A stretch of DNA of 64,000 bases from a bacterium (GTDB taxonomy: Bacteria > Planctomycetota > UBA1135 > GCA-002686595). The notes below the pieces were generated by a model. It was not told where the DNA came from, did no database searches, and saw only the letters and a list, made by a program, of their open reading frames with translations. A program made the position numbers and the translations under genes. Positions 7,816 to 17,659 of this stretch are shown here, one piece after another. The DNA lies in the NCBI GenBank assembly GCA_024226735.1, contig JAAELL010000602.1, positions 46,186 through 110,185 of the forward strand, given 5' to 3'. Every line of letters starts with the position of its first letter. Positions within the stretch are counted from its first letter, which is position 1.

Positions 7816-10800
7816 CTATTTCTCGTCTGCTCGCTCGCGGAGGAGGGCCTCCATCGACTGCTCGAGATCGCTGAGACGGGCTCGCACAGGCGGGTCCATC
7901 TCCCACTCGGTCGCCCGGAGCTTCTCGAGCATCGTCTTCATTCGGCCGCACTTCTTGTCGGCGTTCGGATCGCCTTCCGCGACGGCCACGCGCACCATCT
8001 CAACGGCGTCTCGTAGCTCGGTCAGGGCGCGCTCGTGTTCGCGCGCGTGCAACAGACTGTGCACCTGGGAGAAGCGCACCCAGACGCTCTTCGGCGCGAG
8101 CCCGCGGGCTGCATCGAGAGCTGGCAGTGCACCAGCGGAGTTCCCCGCGCTTTGACGCGTCAGGCCGGTCCTCAGGTGCCAGATCGGGTCGACGGGATGG
8201 AGCTCGCTCAGAAACACGAAGTGCTCCTCCGCTTGGGCCCACTCCTCGAATTCGAGGTGGATGTTCGCGAGGTTGGCTCTGCGCTGAACGTCGGTCGGTT
8301 CGAGCTCGAGCGTGCGCTCGTAGAAGGGGATCGCCTCGCGCATGCGGCCCGTGGAGTGCAGGAGGAGGGCGAGGTTCCGGTGGCCGTCCACGCCGTCGGG
8401 GTCGAGCTCGATGGCTCGGCGGTAGCGTTGTTCTTCTTCCTGCGGACGTCCCAGCTTGTGGAGGCAGACGCCCGCATTCGATTGGATCGATGCGCTCTCT
8501 TTCCCGAGCTCGATCGCGCGGTCGAAGGCCGCGAGTGCGGGTGCGTAGCGCTTGGCGAGAAGGAGGAGCTGGCCCCTCTTGTTGTGGACCTTGACGTAGT
8601 CGGGGTTGTCGCGTTCTACGCGGTCGAACTCAGCGAGGCCTTCGTCGTGGCGACCGAGTTTGCCGAGCACGGTGGCACGGTTCGAGCGAGCCACTGAGTT
8701 CGAAGCCTGGATGCTGAGCGCCATGTCAAAAGACTCGATTGCTTCTCCCAATCGGCCCGACTGCATGTGGGCCCAACCGACGTTCGTCCATGCCCCCGAA
8801 GCGCTACTCGTTCGGAATCGAACATTCTCGAGGGCTCGTCGGGCGTGGTTCTCCGCCTCCTCAGTTCGGCCAAGTCTTGCTTCGGCTGTAGCCAAACCGT
8901 TCCACGCATCAGTCCAATCGCCCACCCGCGACAGGCAAGCCGTGAAGTGTAGCGCTGCCTCAGCTGGGTCGTGTTCCGCGAATTCTGGATTGCCGTAGTA
9001 GTGAGCCAAGCTGAAGCGCGCGACGAGTAGAGTCGGGTCTAGTTCAATTGCACTGCGGAAATGCCTCCCTGCGCTCTCCTCTCCATCCACCATTGTTCGG
9101 ACGGCTCCGAGCCACGCGAGATGATTGGCAGACCTCGACATTTCGTTTTCGATATCATTGAGCCAGTCCCATGACGATGAGTAATTCTGGACGAAGAGTC
9201 GCCACGCCTTACCCATCTGCCGGTCTGGAACGAGGGGTAAGCAGTCTTGGACCAGCCGCATCAAGGCCACGCCTCCCGGCTGCTCTGCTCCGATCTTCGA
9301 CCAGCGTGCCAGTTGATCCGAAGATGCCCATTCCGGCGCCTGGCTGTCCAGCGAGACCACCGCTCCCATGAAGCCCCAGGCTTTGAGAGTGAAGAGCAGG
9401 CCACTAAGCCCATCCCAAAGAGCTTGGCCGGATCCGGGCTGTCTCGCGTAAACAGCGTTGATCCGGCGAGCGACTTCATCCGATTCGATAGAGCCGTCGA
9501 GCGGAATGTCGTAGTCGGCGTAAATGGTTAACTTGGCCTCGATAAGGCTGAGCGATTGTTGAGCGAGGGCGCTTGCGCTTGGTTGAGGTCTGCCGGCAAG
9601 GAGGCTCTCCATGTCGAGGATCTCACTCCCCCTTTGCCTCCACGCTGTCTCGATACCATGAGTCCGGAAGACGTTGTCAAAGAGTTCTGGAAGCTGTTGT
9701 TCTCTGAATGTTCTAGAAAGGAGGTCGTTCTCAATCTTGGCCGATAGGATCCAGACCCCACCCACCGCTAGCATCAGAGCAATAGCGGTTCCGCCGACCA
9801 CCGCCAGGCGATTCCGTCGTGCGAACTTGCGTAGCCGATAGAGCGAGCTCGGCGGTCCGGCCATCACGGCCTCGTTCGCGAGGAACCGCTCGAAGTCGTC
9901 GGCGAGGTCGGATGCGCTGCCGTAGCGCTCGTCCGGACTGCGCCGCAGCGCCTTGTCGAGGACCCATCCAAGCTCGGCGCTCGCGCCGCGCTCGAGGCTC
10001 GTGAGCTTGGCGGGGCGTGCCGTGAGGACCGCGTGGGCGACGTCCCCGAGGGGCCACTCGCCGACCGGGCGATCCTTCAAATGCTGGAAGGGGTGCTGGC
10101 CACTCAAGAGCTCGTATGCGAGCACGCCCAGCGAGTAGACATCCGAGCGCACGCCGACCGCGCCCAGCTCGTCGGAGAACTGCTCGGGACTCATGTACAT
10201 CGGAGTACCGATCACGAAACCCGGTGCCGTTTCGATGCCCCGCGCGGTATCGGGACCGACCTGTCGGGCGACGCCGAAGTCGATCACCTTGATCTTTCCG
10301 TCGCTTCCGACCAGGACGTTGCCGGGCTTCAGGTCGCGATGAATGATCAGCTGCTCGTGTCCAGCCGCCACCGCCCGGCAGGTCTCGATGAGCAGCCGGA
10401 TGCGGCGGCGCGCGTCGAGCTGCTCGTCCGCGGCGTATTGCGTCAGGCTCCTGCCGCCCGTGACGTACTCCATCGCGAAGAAGGGGATTTGCCGTTCGGC
10501 GAGGCCCCAGCGTTCGACGTGGACGCCGGCTTCGTACACGCGTGCGATGCCCGGATGGTGCAGCTGCCCGAGCAACTGCGACTCGTATCGAAAACGCTGG
10601 ATCGCGGACTCGGACTGGAGTCCCTCGTTCATCACCTTCAGCGCGACGAGTCGCTTGGGATCCTCTTGTTCCGCCTCGAAGACCTCACCCATCCCGCCCT
10701 TTCCGACACGGCGCGTGATGACGTAGGAGCCGATGCGTTCTGGGAGGGGCGAGCTCACGGACTGCGACGCGGCTCCGACAGCTTCGCGAATGTGCAGCTC

Positions 10801-10980
10801 CGGCAACGTGGCCTCTGCGTCGCATCTCGCCAGCAGCTGCTCGACGCGCGCGCGACCATCGGGGTCGCGGGAGTCGAGGTCCTGGAGGAACCGCTTGCGA
10901 TCCTCCTTCGGCAGGGCGTGGCTCGCCTCGAACCAGGCGAGGATCTGACGCTCTCGCGTCGCGTCGAAGGCCTCAGGCAC
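7816..10980 (-). CDS. Ser/Thr protein kinase with TPR repeats
   Basis: 1054 aa. Residues about 83-370 form a bacterial Hanks-type kinase: glycine loop GKGGMG (93-98), catalytic Lys115, HRDLKPGN (Asp216), DFG (234-236) and SPEQ in the activation segment. One membrane helix follows (about 391-413, RLAVVGGTAIALMLAVGGVW). The C-terminal half has many TPRs (about 640-960), so a cytoplasmic kinase is tethered to an extracytoplasmic protein-interaction scaffold. The GTG start at 10980 lies inside the last codons of the upstream ECF sigma gene (8-nt overlap, GTGCCTGA), implying translational coupling. The pair is typical of planctomycete regulation; the signal is unknown. Confidence 0.9.
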   Translation of the reverse strand: MPEAFDATRERQILAWFEASHALPKEDRKRFLQDLDSRDPDGRARVEQLLARCDAEATLPELHIREAVGAASQSVSSPLPERIGSYVITRRVGKGGMGEVFEAEQEDPKRLVALKVMNEGLQSESAIQRFRYESQLLGQLHHPGIARVYEAGVHVERWGLAERQIPFFAMEYVTGGRSLTQYAADEQLDARRRIRLLIETCRAVAAGHEQLIIHRDLKPGNVLVGSDGKIKVIDFGVARQVGPDTARGIETAPGFVIGTPMYMSPEQFSDELGAVGVRSDVYSLGVLAYELLSGQHPFQHLKDRPVGEWPLGDVAHAVLTARPAKLTSLERGASAELGWVLDKALRRSPDERYGSASDLADDFERFLANEAVMAGPPSSLYRLRKFARRNRLAVVGGTAIALMLAVGGVWILSAKIENDLLSRTFREQQLPELFDNVFRTHGIETAWRQRGSEILDMESLLAGRPQPSASALAQQSLSLIEAKLTIYADYDIPLDGSIESDEVARRINAVYARQPGSGQALWDGLSGLLFTLKAWGFMGAVVSLDSQAPEWASSDQLARWSKIGAEQPGGVALMRLVQDCLPLVPDRQMGKAWRLFVQNYSSSWDWLNDIENEMSRSANHLAWLGAVRTMVDGEESAGRHFRSAIELDPTLLVARFSLAHYYGNPEFAEHDPAEAALHFTACLSRVGDWTDAWNGLATAEARLGRTEEAENHARRALENVRFRTSSASGAWTNVGWAHMQSGRLGEAIESFDMALSIQASNSVARSNRATVLGKLGRHDEGLAEFDRVERDNPDYVKVHNKRGQLLLLAKRYAPALAAFDRAIELGKESASIQSNAGVCLHKLGRPQEEEQRYRRAIELDPDGVDGHRNLALLLHSTGRMREAIPFYERTLELEPTDVQRRANLANIHLEFEEWAQAEEHFVFLSELHPVDPIWHLRTGLTRQSAGNSAGALPALDAARGLAPKSVWVRFSQVHSLLHAREHERALTELRDAVEMVRVAVAEGDPNADKKCGRMKTMLEKLRATEWEMDPPVRARLSDLEQSMEALLRERADEK

Positions 10981-11539
10981 GGAGACGTTCTCCCATCCAA
11001 GCGCGCGCCAGCGTCCGCGCGCGCTCCGCGTCGCGGGTCCCGATCTCCAGGACCTCGGCGATCTCGGCGTTCGACAGGCCGCTGACGAAGCTCATCTCGA
11101 ACACGTCGGCCTTGATCGAGTCGAGAGAACGCAGCTCGTCCAGGGCGCCGTAGAGTGAGACAGCATCCGGGGACACGTTCTTGGCCTCGGGGTCGTCCAG
11201 TGCGTCGAACGCGACGCGTTGGAGTGCCCCGCCCCTCTTCTCGGAGCTTCGCCGCCGAGCGTAGTCGACGAGGATGCGCCGCATCACGCCGGCAACCAGG
11301 CTGTAGAACTGCCGGCGGTTCTCGAAGCCGTACGTCTTCATCGCACGCAGCCGGAGGTAGAACTCGCTGACGAGCGCGCTCGGCTGGAGCGTGTGATCGG
11401 CCCGCTCTCTGTCCATGTGCCGGCGGGCGATGTCACGCAACGCTTCGTGCACGGCTGTCGCGAGGTCCGATTCCGCTCCGGGATCGCCCGCGCACATCCG
11501 GTTCAACAACAGCGTGATCGGTTCTTCGGCTTCTGTCAT
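10973..11539 (-). CDS. ECF-type RNA polymerase sigma factor
   Basis: 188 aa from the ATG at 11539, which fits family length; an upstream in-frame ATG at 11602 would add 21 residues. Region 2 (HEALRDIARRHMDRERADHT, SEFYLRLR, FYSLVAGVMRRILVDYARRR) and region 4 (GLSNAEIAEVLEIGTRDAERARTLARAWM) are both recognisable. It resembles the Sig-70_X6 subfamily often found beside Ser/Thr kinases in planctomycetes and acidobacteria. No anti-sigma factor is adjacent, and the downstream kinase is the likely partner. No strong ribosome binding site is visible before either start. Confidence 0.88.
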   Translation of the reverse strand: MTEAEEPITLLLNRMCAGDPGAESDLATAVHEALRDIARRHMDRERADHTLQPSALVSEFYLRLRAMKTYGFENRRQFYSLVAGVMRRILVDYARRRSSEKRGGALQRVAFDALDDPEAKNVSPDAVSLYGALDELRSLDSIKADVFEMSFVSGLSNAEIAEVLEIGTRDAERARTLARAWMGERLRA

Positions 11540-11698
11540 GAGTCGCGGTCGGAGTCCGAGTTGGAGGGCGAGCGAGGCTCCTCGACGATTGTAGAGCGTC
11601 ATTCGGGGATCGCCTGTCCCAGGGAGGTCGCTCCCCTGTGGCCGTGTCAGGGGCCAATTTGGTACCCTCCCGGGCTGATCAGGCCGGTCTCAAACCCC

Positions 11699-12607
11699 AT
11701 GTCCGCCCCTCTCACCGACCCCGCACGCGGCCCCAAGCCGCCCTGGTTGAAGGTCCCGCTCCCGGGGGGGGAGGGTTACACGCGCCTGAAGAGTCTCGCC
11801 CACGAGCTGGACCTGCACACCGTGTGTGAAGAGGCGCGCTGCCCGAACATCGGCGAATGCTGGAAAGGGGATCACGCGACGATGACGCTGATGGTCCTCG
11901 GCGACGAGTGCACGCGGCGCTGCCGGTTCTGCGCGGTCAAGACCGTCATGCAGGCGGCTCCGCCCGACTCCGACGAGCCCGAGAACGTCGGCCGGGCCGT
12001 CGGACGCATGGAGCTCGACTACGTCGTGGTCACCAGCGTCGATCGCGACGACCTTCCCGACGGCGGTTCGGAGCACTACGCCGCTTGCGTGCGCTCGATC
12101 CGGCGCCACGCGCCGAGCACGATCGTCGAGACCTTGATCCCGGACTACAACGGCGCGGATCTCGCACGCCTGATGGAGGCGCGCCCCGACGTGCTCGCGC
12201 ACAACGTCGAGGTCGTCTCGCGGCTGCAGCGCAAGATCCGCGATCCGCGCTGCTCGTTCGAGCGCTCGCTCGACACGCTGCGTGAGGCCAAGGAGCTCGC
12301 CGCGGACACGTTCACGAAGTCCTCGATCATGGTCGGTCTCGGCGAGAGCGAGGACGAGCTGGTCGAGTCGATGCGCGAGCTGCGCGGGGTCGGCGTCGAC
12401 TTCCTGACGCTCGGCCAGTACCTGCGCCCCACGACCAACCACGCGCCCGTGCGCGAGTACCTCAGCCCCGAACGCTTTCACGAGCTCGAGCTCGAGGGAC
12501 GCGCGATGGGATTCGCGTACGTCGCTTCGGGTCCGCTCGTGCGGTCGAGCTACAAGGCGGGGGAGTTCTTCGCCGCCAAACTCGTTCGGACCCGCCGCGC
12601 CCAGTAG
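11699..12607 (+). CDS. lipA: Lipoyl synthase
   Basis: 302 aa radical-SAM enzyme that inserts two sulfurs into the octanoyl chain on lipoyl domains. Both iron-sulfur clusters are visible: the auxiliary-cluster motif CEEARCPNIGEC (Cx4Cx5C) and the radical-SAM motif CTRRCRFC (CxxxCxxC). Other family signatures are GDECTRRC, VVVTSVDRDDLPDGG, HNVEVVSRLQ, KSSIMVGLGE and LGQYLRPT. The ATG at 11699 is the natural start; the frame is open further upstream but non-coding in character. It leads a cluster containing every component of a lipoate-dependent 2-oxoacid dehydrogenase and ending with lipB, so cofactor and apoenzyme supply are probably coordinated. Confidence 0.96.
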   Translation: MSAPLTDPARGPKPPWLKVPLPGGEGYTRLKSLAHELDLHTVCEEARCPNIGECWKGDHATMTLMVLGDECTRRCRFCAVKTVMQAAPPDSDEPENVGRAVGRMELDYVVVTSVDRDDLPDGGSEHYAACVRSIRRHAPSTIVETLIPDYNGADLARLMEARPDVLAHNVEVVSRLQRKIRDPRCSFERSLDTLREAKELAADTFTKSSIMVGLGESEDELVESMRELRGVGVDFLTLGQYLRPTTNHAPVREYLSPERFHELELEGRAMGFAYVASGPLVRSSYKAGEFFAAKLVRTRRAQ

Positions 12608-12659
12608 ATTCCGCCAGAAGATCGCCCAAAAGATCCATCGCGTACACCCAGACAGCTTC

Positions 12660-13778
12660 ATGGACACCACCGAACTTCTGAAGGTCATCGAGCCCGACGG
12701 TGCGACGCCCGGCTTCGACACCGACCTGTCGGACGCCGAGCTCGTTCACTGCTACCGCACGATGCTCGCGGTTCGTGCGTTCGACGACGTTTGCATGAAG
12801 CTCCAGCGCGCCGGGCGGATCGGCTTCTCGATTCCGAACAAGGGTATCGAGGCGACGCAGGTCGGTGCGGCGAGCGCGATCGACAAGACCGACTTCTTGT
12901 TCCCGAGCTATCGCGACTTCGGCATGGCGCTATACCACCGCGTACCGCCGGTCGAGATGATGCACAACATGTTCGGCAATGAGCTGGACAGCGCCCACGG
13001 CCGGCAGATGCCGGTGCACTTCAGCTTCGTCGACCCGATTCGCCTCTACTCGATCTCGTCGCCGATCGGCACGCACATTCCGCACGCCGTCGGTGCGGCG
13101 CACGCGTTCCGGTTGAAGGGCGAGGATCGCGTGTGCCTCGTCAGCTTCGGCGACGGCGGGACGTCGAGTCTCGGCTTCCATTCCGGGCTGAACTTCGCGG
13201 GCGTCTGGAAGGCTCCGGTCGTCTTCCTGTGCCAAAACAACGGTTGGGCGATCTCGTGTCCGAGCGAGGAGCAGACCGCGTCCGAGGGCTACGCGATCAA
13301 GGCGAAGGCCTACGGCATGCCGGGCATCGTCGTCGACGGCAACGATCTACTCGCCGTGCGGCAGGCGACCTCCGATGCCGTCGCGCGCGCGCGGCGCGGC
13401 GAAGGGCCGACCCTGATCGAGGCGCGGACCTTCCGCATGGGTGGTCACTCGACTTCCGATGATCCGACGCGCTACGTCCCGGCCGAGTTGCTCGAGGAGT
13501 GGGGCCGCAAGGATCCCGTGACGCGCTTCCAGCGCTACCTCGAGAAGGAGGGCATCTGGACGGCCAAGCTAGAGGAGCAGCTCACGGCCGAGGTCTCCGC
13601 CGAGATCAACGCCGCCGCCAAGGTCGCCGAGGGCACCGGCCAGCCCGGCCTCGAGACGATCTTCAGCGACGTGTACGCGGACCTCCCGACCCACCTGCGC
13701 AAGCAGGGCGAGTTCCTCTTCGACCTCACCGCGCGCCGCGGGGATGCGGCCGCCGGCGACGGGGCATTCCCTCTTTAG
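12660..13778 (+). CDS. pdhA: 2-oxoacid dehydrogenase E1 component, alpha subunit (first copy)
   Basis: 372 aa. Thiamine-diphosphate E1alpha of the alpha2beta2 type. The TPP/Mg motif runs from GDGGTSSLGFHSG to NNGWAI, and the phosphorylation-loop-like segment is RMGGHSTSDDPTRY. It decarboxylates pyruvate or a branched-chain 2-oxoacid and passes the acyl group to the E2 lipoyl arm; the substrate cannot be fixed from sequence. The E1beta gene follows after 58 nt. A second E1alpha (16451-17572) about 2.7 kb downstream shares the layout and the C-terminal ending GDGAFPL. Confidence 0.93.
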   Translation: MDTTELLKVIEPDGATPGFDTDLSDAELVHCYRTMLAVRAFDDVCMKLQRAGRIGFSIPNKGIEATQVGAASAIDKTDFLFPSYRDFGMALYHRVPPVEMMHNMFGNELDSAHGRQMPVHFSFVDPIRLYSISSPIGTHIPHAVGAAHAFRLKGEDRVCLVSFGDGGTSSLGFHSGLNFAGVWKAPVVFLCQNNGWAISCPSEEQTASEGYAIKAKAYGMPGIVVDGNDLLAVRQATSDAVARARRGEGPTLIEARTFRMGGHSTSDDPTRYVPAELLEEWGRKDPVTRFQRYLEKEGIWTAKLEEQLTAEVSAEINAAAKVAEGTGQPGLETIFSDVYADLPTHLRKQGEFLFDLTARRGDAAAGDGAFPL

Positions 13779-13836
13779 GCCCGTCGACGACGTCACACCG
13801 CGACCCCTCCGACGAAACCTCCGAAGCCTCGAATCC

Positions 13837-14811
13837 ATGCCCACCCTGACTCTCCTCCAAGCGGTCAACGACGGCCTCAAGTCCGTCATGCGCACAGACC
13901 CCGACGTGCTCGTGTTCGGCGAGGACGTGGGGCTCAAGGGTGGCGTCTTCCTGGCGACGGAAGGACTGACGAACGAGTTCGGCAAGGAGCGCTGCTTCGA
14001 CACGCCGTTGTCCGAGGACGGCATCATCGGCACCGCGATCGGCATGGCGATGAACGGCCTCAGGCCCGTCGCCGAGATCCAGTTCCAGGACTTCATCTTC
14101 CCGGCGTTTGATCAGATCGTCTCGGAGGCGGCCAAGCTGCGCTACCGCTCGGGCGGCCAGTACACGGCTCCGATGGTGATCCGCACGCCCTACGGCGGCG
14201 GGATCCGAGGCGGCCTCTACCACAGCCAGTCGGGCGAAGCCTACTTCGCGCACACCGCCGGGCTGAAGGTCGTCATTCCCTCGACGCCGCACGACGCCAA
14301 GGGTCTGTTGATCGCTTCGATTCAGGATCCCGACCCCGTGCTGTTCATGGAGCCGAAGGCTCTCTATCGCTCGGTCAAGGGCGAAGTTCCCGAGGACGTG
14401 TACACCGTCGATCTGTCGACCCTGCGCCGCGTGCGCGAGGGCAAGGACGTCACGATCTTCTGCTACGGCGCGATGGTGCCGGTCGTCGAGAAGGCGGCCA
14501 CGCAGGCCGCCGCCAAGGGCATCGAGTGCACCGTCGTCGATCTGCGCACGCTGCTGCCGCTCGACGAAGACGGCGTTCTGGAGGCGGCCAAGAGCACCGG
14601 TCGCGTCGTCGTCGTGCACGAGGCGCCGCGCTTCTGCGGCTACGGCGCCGAGATCAGCGCGCTCATCGCCGAGCGCTGCATCGAGTACATGGAGGCGCCG
14701 GTCAAGCGCGTCACCGGTTTCGACACACCATTCCCCAACACCCTCGAACACCACTATCTGCCCGACGACCGTCGGGTGCTCGACGCCATCGAGCAGACGT
14801 TCGAGTTCTAA
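13837..14811 (+). CDS. pdhB: 2-oxoacid dehydrogenase E1 component, beta subunit
   Basis: 324 aa, starting at the ATG at 13837 (MPTLTLLQAVNDGL), the usual start of the family; the frame is open back to 13744 but that part is unlike E1beta. Signatures: VFGEDVGLKGGVF, RCFDTPLSEDGIIGTAIGMA, EIQFQDFIFPAFDQIVSEAAKLRY (shown here only as the ends EIQFQDF and EAAKLRY), TPYGGGIRGGLYHSQSGE, and the C-terminal transketolase domain DLRTLLPLDEDGVLE. It completes the heterotetrameric decarboxylase with an E1alpha. It is the only E1beta in the window, so both E1alpha copies may compete for it. Confidence 0.94.
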   Translation: MPTLTLLQAVNDGLKSVMRTDPDVLVFGEDVGLKGGVFLATEGLTNEFGKERCFDTPLSEDGIIGTAIGMAMNGLRPVAEIQFQDFIFPAFDQIVSEAAKLRYRSGGQYTAPMVIRTPYGGGIRGGLYHSQSGEAYFAHTAGLKVVIPSTPHDAKGLLIASIQDPDPVLFMEPKALYRSVKGEVPEDVYTVDLSTLRRVREGKDVTIFCYGAMVPVVEKAATQAAAKGIECTVVDLRTLLPLDEDGVLEAAKSTGRVVVVHEAPRFCGYGAEISALIAERCIEYMEAPVKRVTGFDTPFPNTLEHHYLPDDRRVLDAIEQTFEF

Positions 14812-14875
14812 GATTCTAAGATATCGACACCACTCCGGAGCACCGACACGGCGGTGCCGGGCCCAGCTGCAAAAC

Positions 14876-16441
14876 ATGATCGAGTTCAAACTGCCCGACA
14901 TTGGCGAAGGCATCGCCGAAGGCGAGATCGTCCAGTGGAAGGTCGAGACCGGCGAGACGGTGGAAGAGCACCAGCCGATCGTCGAGGTGATGACCGACAA
15001 GGCGACCGTCGAGGTCCCCGCGCCCGCGGCCGGCCGGATCACGAAGATCCTCGCCGCCGAGGGGGACACCATCCCGGTCGGCGACGTGATCTTCCACCTC
15101 GACGAAGGTGGTGGAGCGGTGGCCCCGAGCGCCCCGGCCGCGCCGGCACGCGTACCGACGCCTGCTGCGACGCCCGCTGCCACACCCGTAGGGGCAGCCG
15201 GTGGTGCCGTGATCGAGTTCAAGCTGCCCGACATCGGTGAGGGCATCGCCGAGGGCGAGATCGTGCAGTGGAAGGTCGCGGCCGGCGCGAGCGTCGAGGA
15301 GCACCAGCCGATCGTCGAGGTGATGACCGACAAGGCGACGGTCGAGGTCCCCGCCCCGGCGGCCGGCACGATCGTCCAGATCCTCGCCGCGGAAGGCGAG
15401 ACGGTGCCCGTGGGCACCGTCATTTTCCACCTGCAGACCGGCGCCGCGGTGCCCGTGGCCGCGCCAGCGGCGGCACCGGTCGCCGTCGCCGCGGCTGCGG
15501 CCTCAGCCCCGTCGACGAACGGGCACTCCTCGGCCAAGGTGCTCGCCGTGCCCAGTGCCCGTCGCGTCGCGCGCGAGCTCGGCATCGACCTCGGCCGCGT
15601 TCCGGGTTCGGGTCGCAACGGCGTGATCCGCCGCGCCGACGTCGAGTCGTTCGCGAGCTCCGTGCCGGCCGCTGCCGTCGCGGCACCGGCCGCGCCGACG
15701 GCCCCGGTCGTGGCGGCACCGATCCCGCCCGCCGGCGAGGACATCCGCCGTCCGTTCCGCGGCGTGCGCCGCAAGATCGCCGACGCGATGGTGCGTTCGA
15801 AGACGACGGCGATGCACTTCACCGTCGTCGAGGAAGTCGACGTCACCGACCTGGTCGCCGTCCGCGCGAAGGCGAAGGCGATCGGGAAGGAGAGCGGCGT
15901 CAACGTGACCTACATGCCCTTCATCATGAAGGCCGTTGCGAGCGCGCTGGCGAAGTTCCGGTCGCTGAACGGGCATCTCGACGAGGGTACACAGGAGATC
16001 GTCAACCCCGCCGCGATCCACCTCGGCATCGCTACCGACACGCCGAACGGCCTGATCGTCCCCGTCGTTCCGAACGTGCAGGCGAAGGGCCTGTTGCAGC
16101 TCACCACCGAGCTCGCCGACCTCGCGGCGCGTACGCGCGAGGGGCGGGTCAAGCCCGAGGAGCTGCGCGGCAGCACGTTCACGATCACGAACGCGGGCAA
16201 CATCGGCGGCACGCTGGCGACGCCGATCATCAACTTCCCCGACATCGCGATCCTCGGCGTGCACCGCATCGTCAAGCGCCCCGGCGTCGTCGAGACTCCG
16301 GACGGCGACCAGATCGCCGTGCGTCAGTACATGAACTTCTCGTGCAGCGTCGATCACCGGCTCGCGGATGGCGCCGACGCGGCGCGCATGCTGGCCTACC
16401 TGCGCACCCTGCTCGAGAACCCCGGCCTCATCGCGCTCTAG
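14876..16441 (+). CDS. pdhC: Dihydrolipoamide acyltransferase (E2), two lipoyl domains
   Basis: 521 aa. Two lipoyl domains (about 1-77 and 112-187) are almost identical; both contain EVMTDKATVEVPAPAAG, with lipoyl lysines about K42 and K153. Ala/Pro-rich linkers join them to a peripheral-subunit-binding domain (about 222-258, SARRVARELGIDL, GRNGVIRRADVE) and to the catalytic domain, which has the active-site motif DHRLADGADAA near the C-terminus. This is the core of the complex, linking E1 to E3. The near-identity of the two lipoyl domains, also in DNA, suggests recent duplication or gene conversion. Confidence 0.95.
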   Translation: MIEFKLPDIGEGIAEGEIVQWKVETGETVEEHQPIVEVMTDKATVEVPAPAAGRITKILAAEGDTIPVGDVIFHLDEGGGAVAPSAPAAPARVPTPAATPAATPVGAAGGAVIEFKLPDIGEGIAEGEIVQWKVAAGASVEEHQPIVEVMTDKATVEVPAPAAGTIVQILAAEGETVPVGTVIFHLQTGAAVPVAAPAAAPVAVAAAAASAPSTNGHSSAKVLAVPSARRVARELGIDLGRVPGSGRNGVIRRADVESFASSVPAAAVAAPAAPTAPVVAAPIPPAGEDIRRPFRGVRRKIADAMVRSKTTAMHFTVVEEVDVTDLVAVRAKAKAIGKESGVNVTYMPFIMKAVASALAKFRSLNGHLDEGTQEIVNPAAIHLGIATDTPNGLIVPVVPNVQAKGLLQLTTELADLAARTREGRVKPEELRGSTFTITNAGNIGGTLATPIINFPDIAILGVHRIVKRPGVVETPDGDQIAVRQYMNFSCSVDHRLADGADAARMLAYLRTLLENPGLIAL

Positions 16442-16450
16442 CGGTGTGAG

Positions 16451-17572
16451 TTGGAATCTCCCTTGACTGCGTCCCTTCAGATCCTGGCCCAGGACGGCAA
16501 GCCCGTTCGCTCGGTGCCCGAGCTGGCACCCGAGCGGATGGTCGAGCTGTTCGAGCACATGCTGCACGTGCGCTGTGTCGATCAGCGCATGCTCAAGCTC
16601 CAGCGTGCCGGGCGCATCGGCTTCGTGGGAACGGCCAAGGGGCTCGAGGCGTCGATCATCGGCTCGGCCGCCGTTCTCGATCACCGCGACTGGCTCTGGT
16701 CCGGGCTGCGCGAGGGCGGCGCCGCGGTGATGCGCGGTCTGCCGCTCGCCGAGTACGTGGCGCAGATGTACTGCAACTCGAACGACACCGCGAAGGGGAG
16801 GCAGATGTGCAACCACTTCCAGCACAAGGGTTCCAACTACCCGAGCTGGTCGTCGGTGATCGGCACGCAGATTCCGCACGGTGTCGGTGCCGCGTTCGCG
16901 ACGAAGCGCCGCGGTGAGGACGCGGTACACGGTATCTACTTCGGCGACGGTGCGACGAGCTCGAACGGCTTCCACAGCGGCATGAACTTCGCTGCCGTTT
17001 GGAAGGTGCCCGCAGTGTTCGTATGCGTGGACAACGGCTGGGCGATCTCGGTCTCGTCCTCCGCGCAGACCTGCGCAGAGTCGTACGCGGACAAGGCGGT
17101 GGCGTACGGCATGCCGGGCGTGTCAGTCGACGGCAACGACGTGCTCGCTTGCTACGAGGCGACGCGCTCCGCTGCCGAGCGCGCACGCGCGGGCGATGGA
17201 CCGACGCTGGTCGTCTTGAAGACGTACCGCATGTTGGGCCACTCGAGCTCGGACGACCCGACGCGCTACCGCGACGACGAGGAAGTCGAGAGCTGGGCAA
17301 AGCGCGATCCGATCCTGCGCCTCGAGCGCTACCTGACCGATCGTGGCGTCCTGCAGAAGGGGGCGCGCGAGGCCACGGAGAAGCGGCTCTACGCCGAGAT
17401 CGACGCGGTCGTTCACGAACAGGAGGCTGCCCCGCGGATGGCGCTGCGCACCCTCGTCGAGGACGTCTACGCCGAGACGCCGCGCCACCTGCGCGAGCAG
17501 TACAACGCGTTCCACGCCGTGGTCGAGCGCCGCGGCGAAGCAGAGCCGGGCGACGGGGCGTTCCCGCTCTGA
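16451..17572 (+). CDS. 2-oxoacid dehydrogenase E1 component, alpha subunit (second copy)
   Basis: 373 aa as given from a TTG at 16451, 9 nt after the E2 stop; no ATG or GTG start fits better and no strong ribosome binding site is seen, so the start is uncertain (next ATG in frame is at 16538). Paralogue of the 12660-13778 gene. The TPP motif runs from GDGATSSNGFHSG to DNGWAI (Asp replaces the first Asn) and the loop is RMLGHSSSDDPTRY. There is no second E1beta nearby. It may confer a second substrate range on the shared E1beta/E2, or be an alternative isoform. Confidence 0.85.
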   Translation: MESPLTASLQILAQDGKPVRSVPELAPERMVELFEHMLHVRCVDQRMLKLQRAGRIGFVGTAKGLEASIIGSAAVLDHRDWLWSGLREGGAAVMRGLPLAEYVAQMYCNSNDTAKGRQMCNHFQHKGSNYPSWSSVIGTQIPHGVGAAFATKRRGEDAVHGIYFGDGATSSNGFHSGMNFAAVWKVPAVFVCVDNGWAISVSSSAQTCAESYADKAVAYGMPGVSVDGNDVLACYEATRSAAERARAGDGPTLVVLKTYRMLGHSSSDDPTRYRDDEEVESWAKRDPILRLERYLTDRGVLQKGAREATEKRLYAEIDAVVHEQEAAPRMALRTLVEDVYAETPRHLREQYNAFHAVVERRGEAEPGDGAFPL

Positions 17573-17659
17573 TCGCTGCCACCGCGCCAGAAACAGATTC
17601 CCCAGGCGCCAACCAGGCGCCCTCTCACCCGCAGACCTCCCATCGTCCCACCGCATTCC

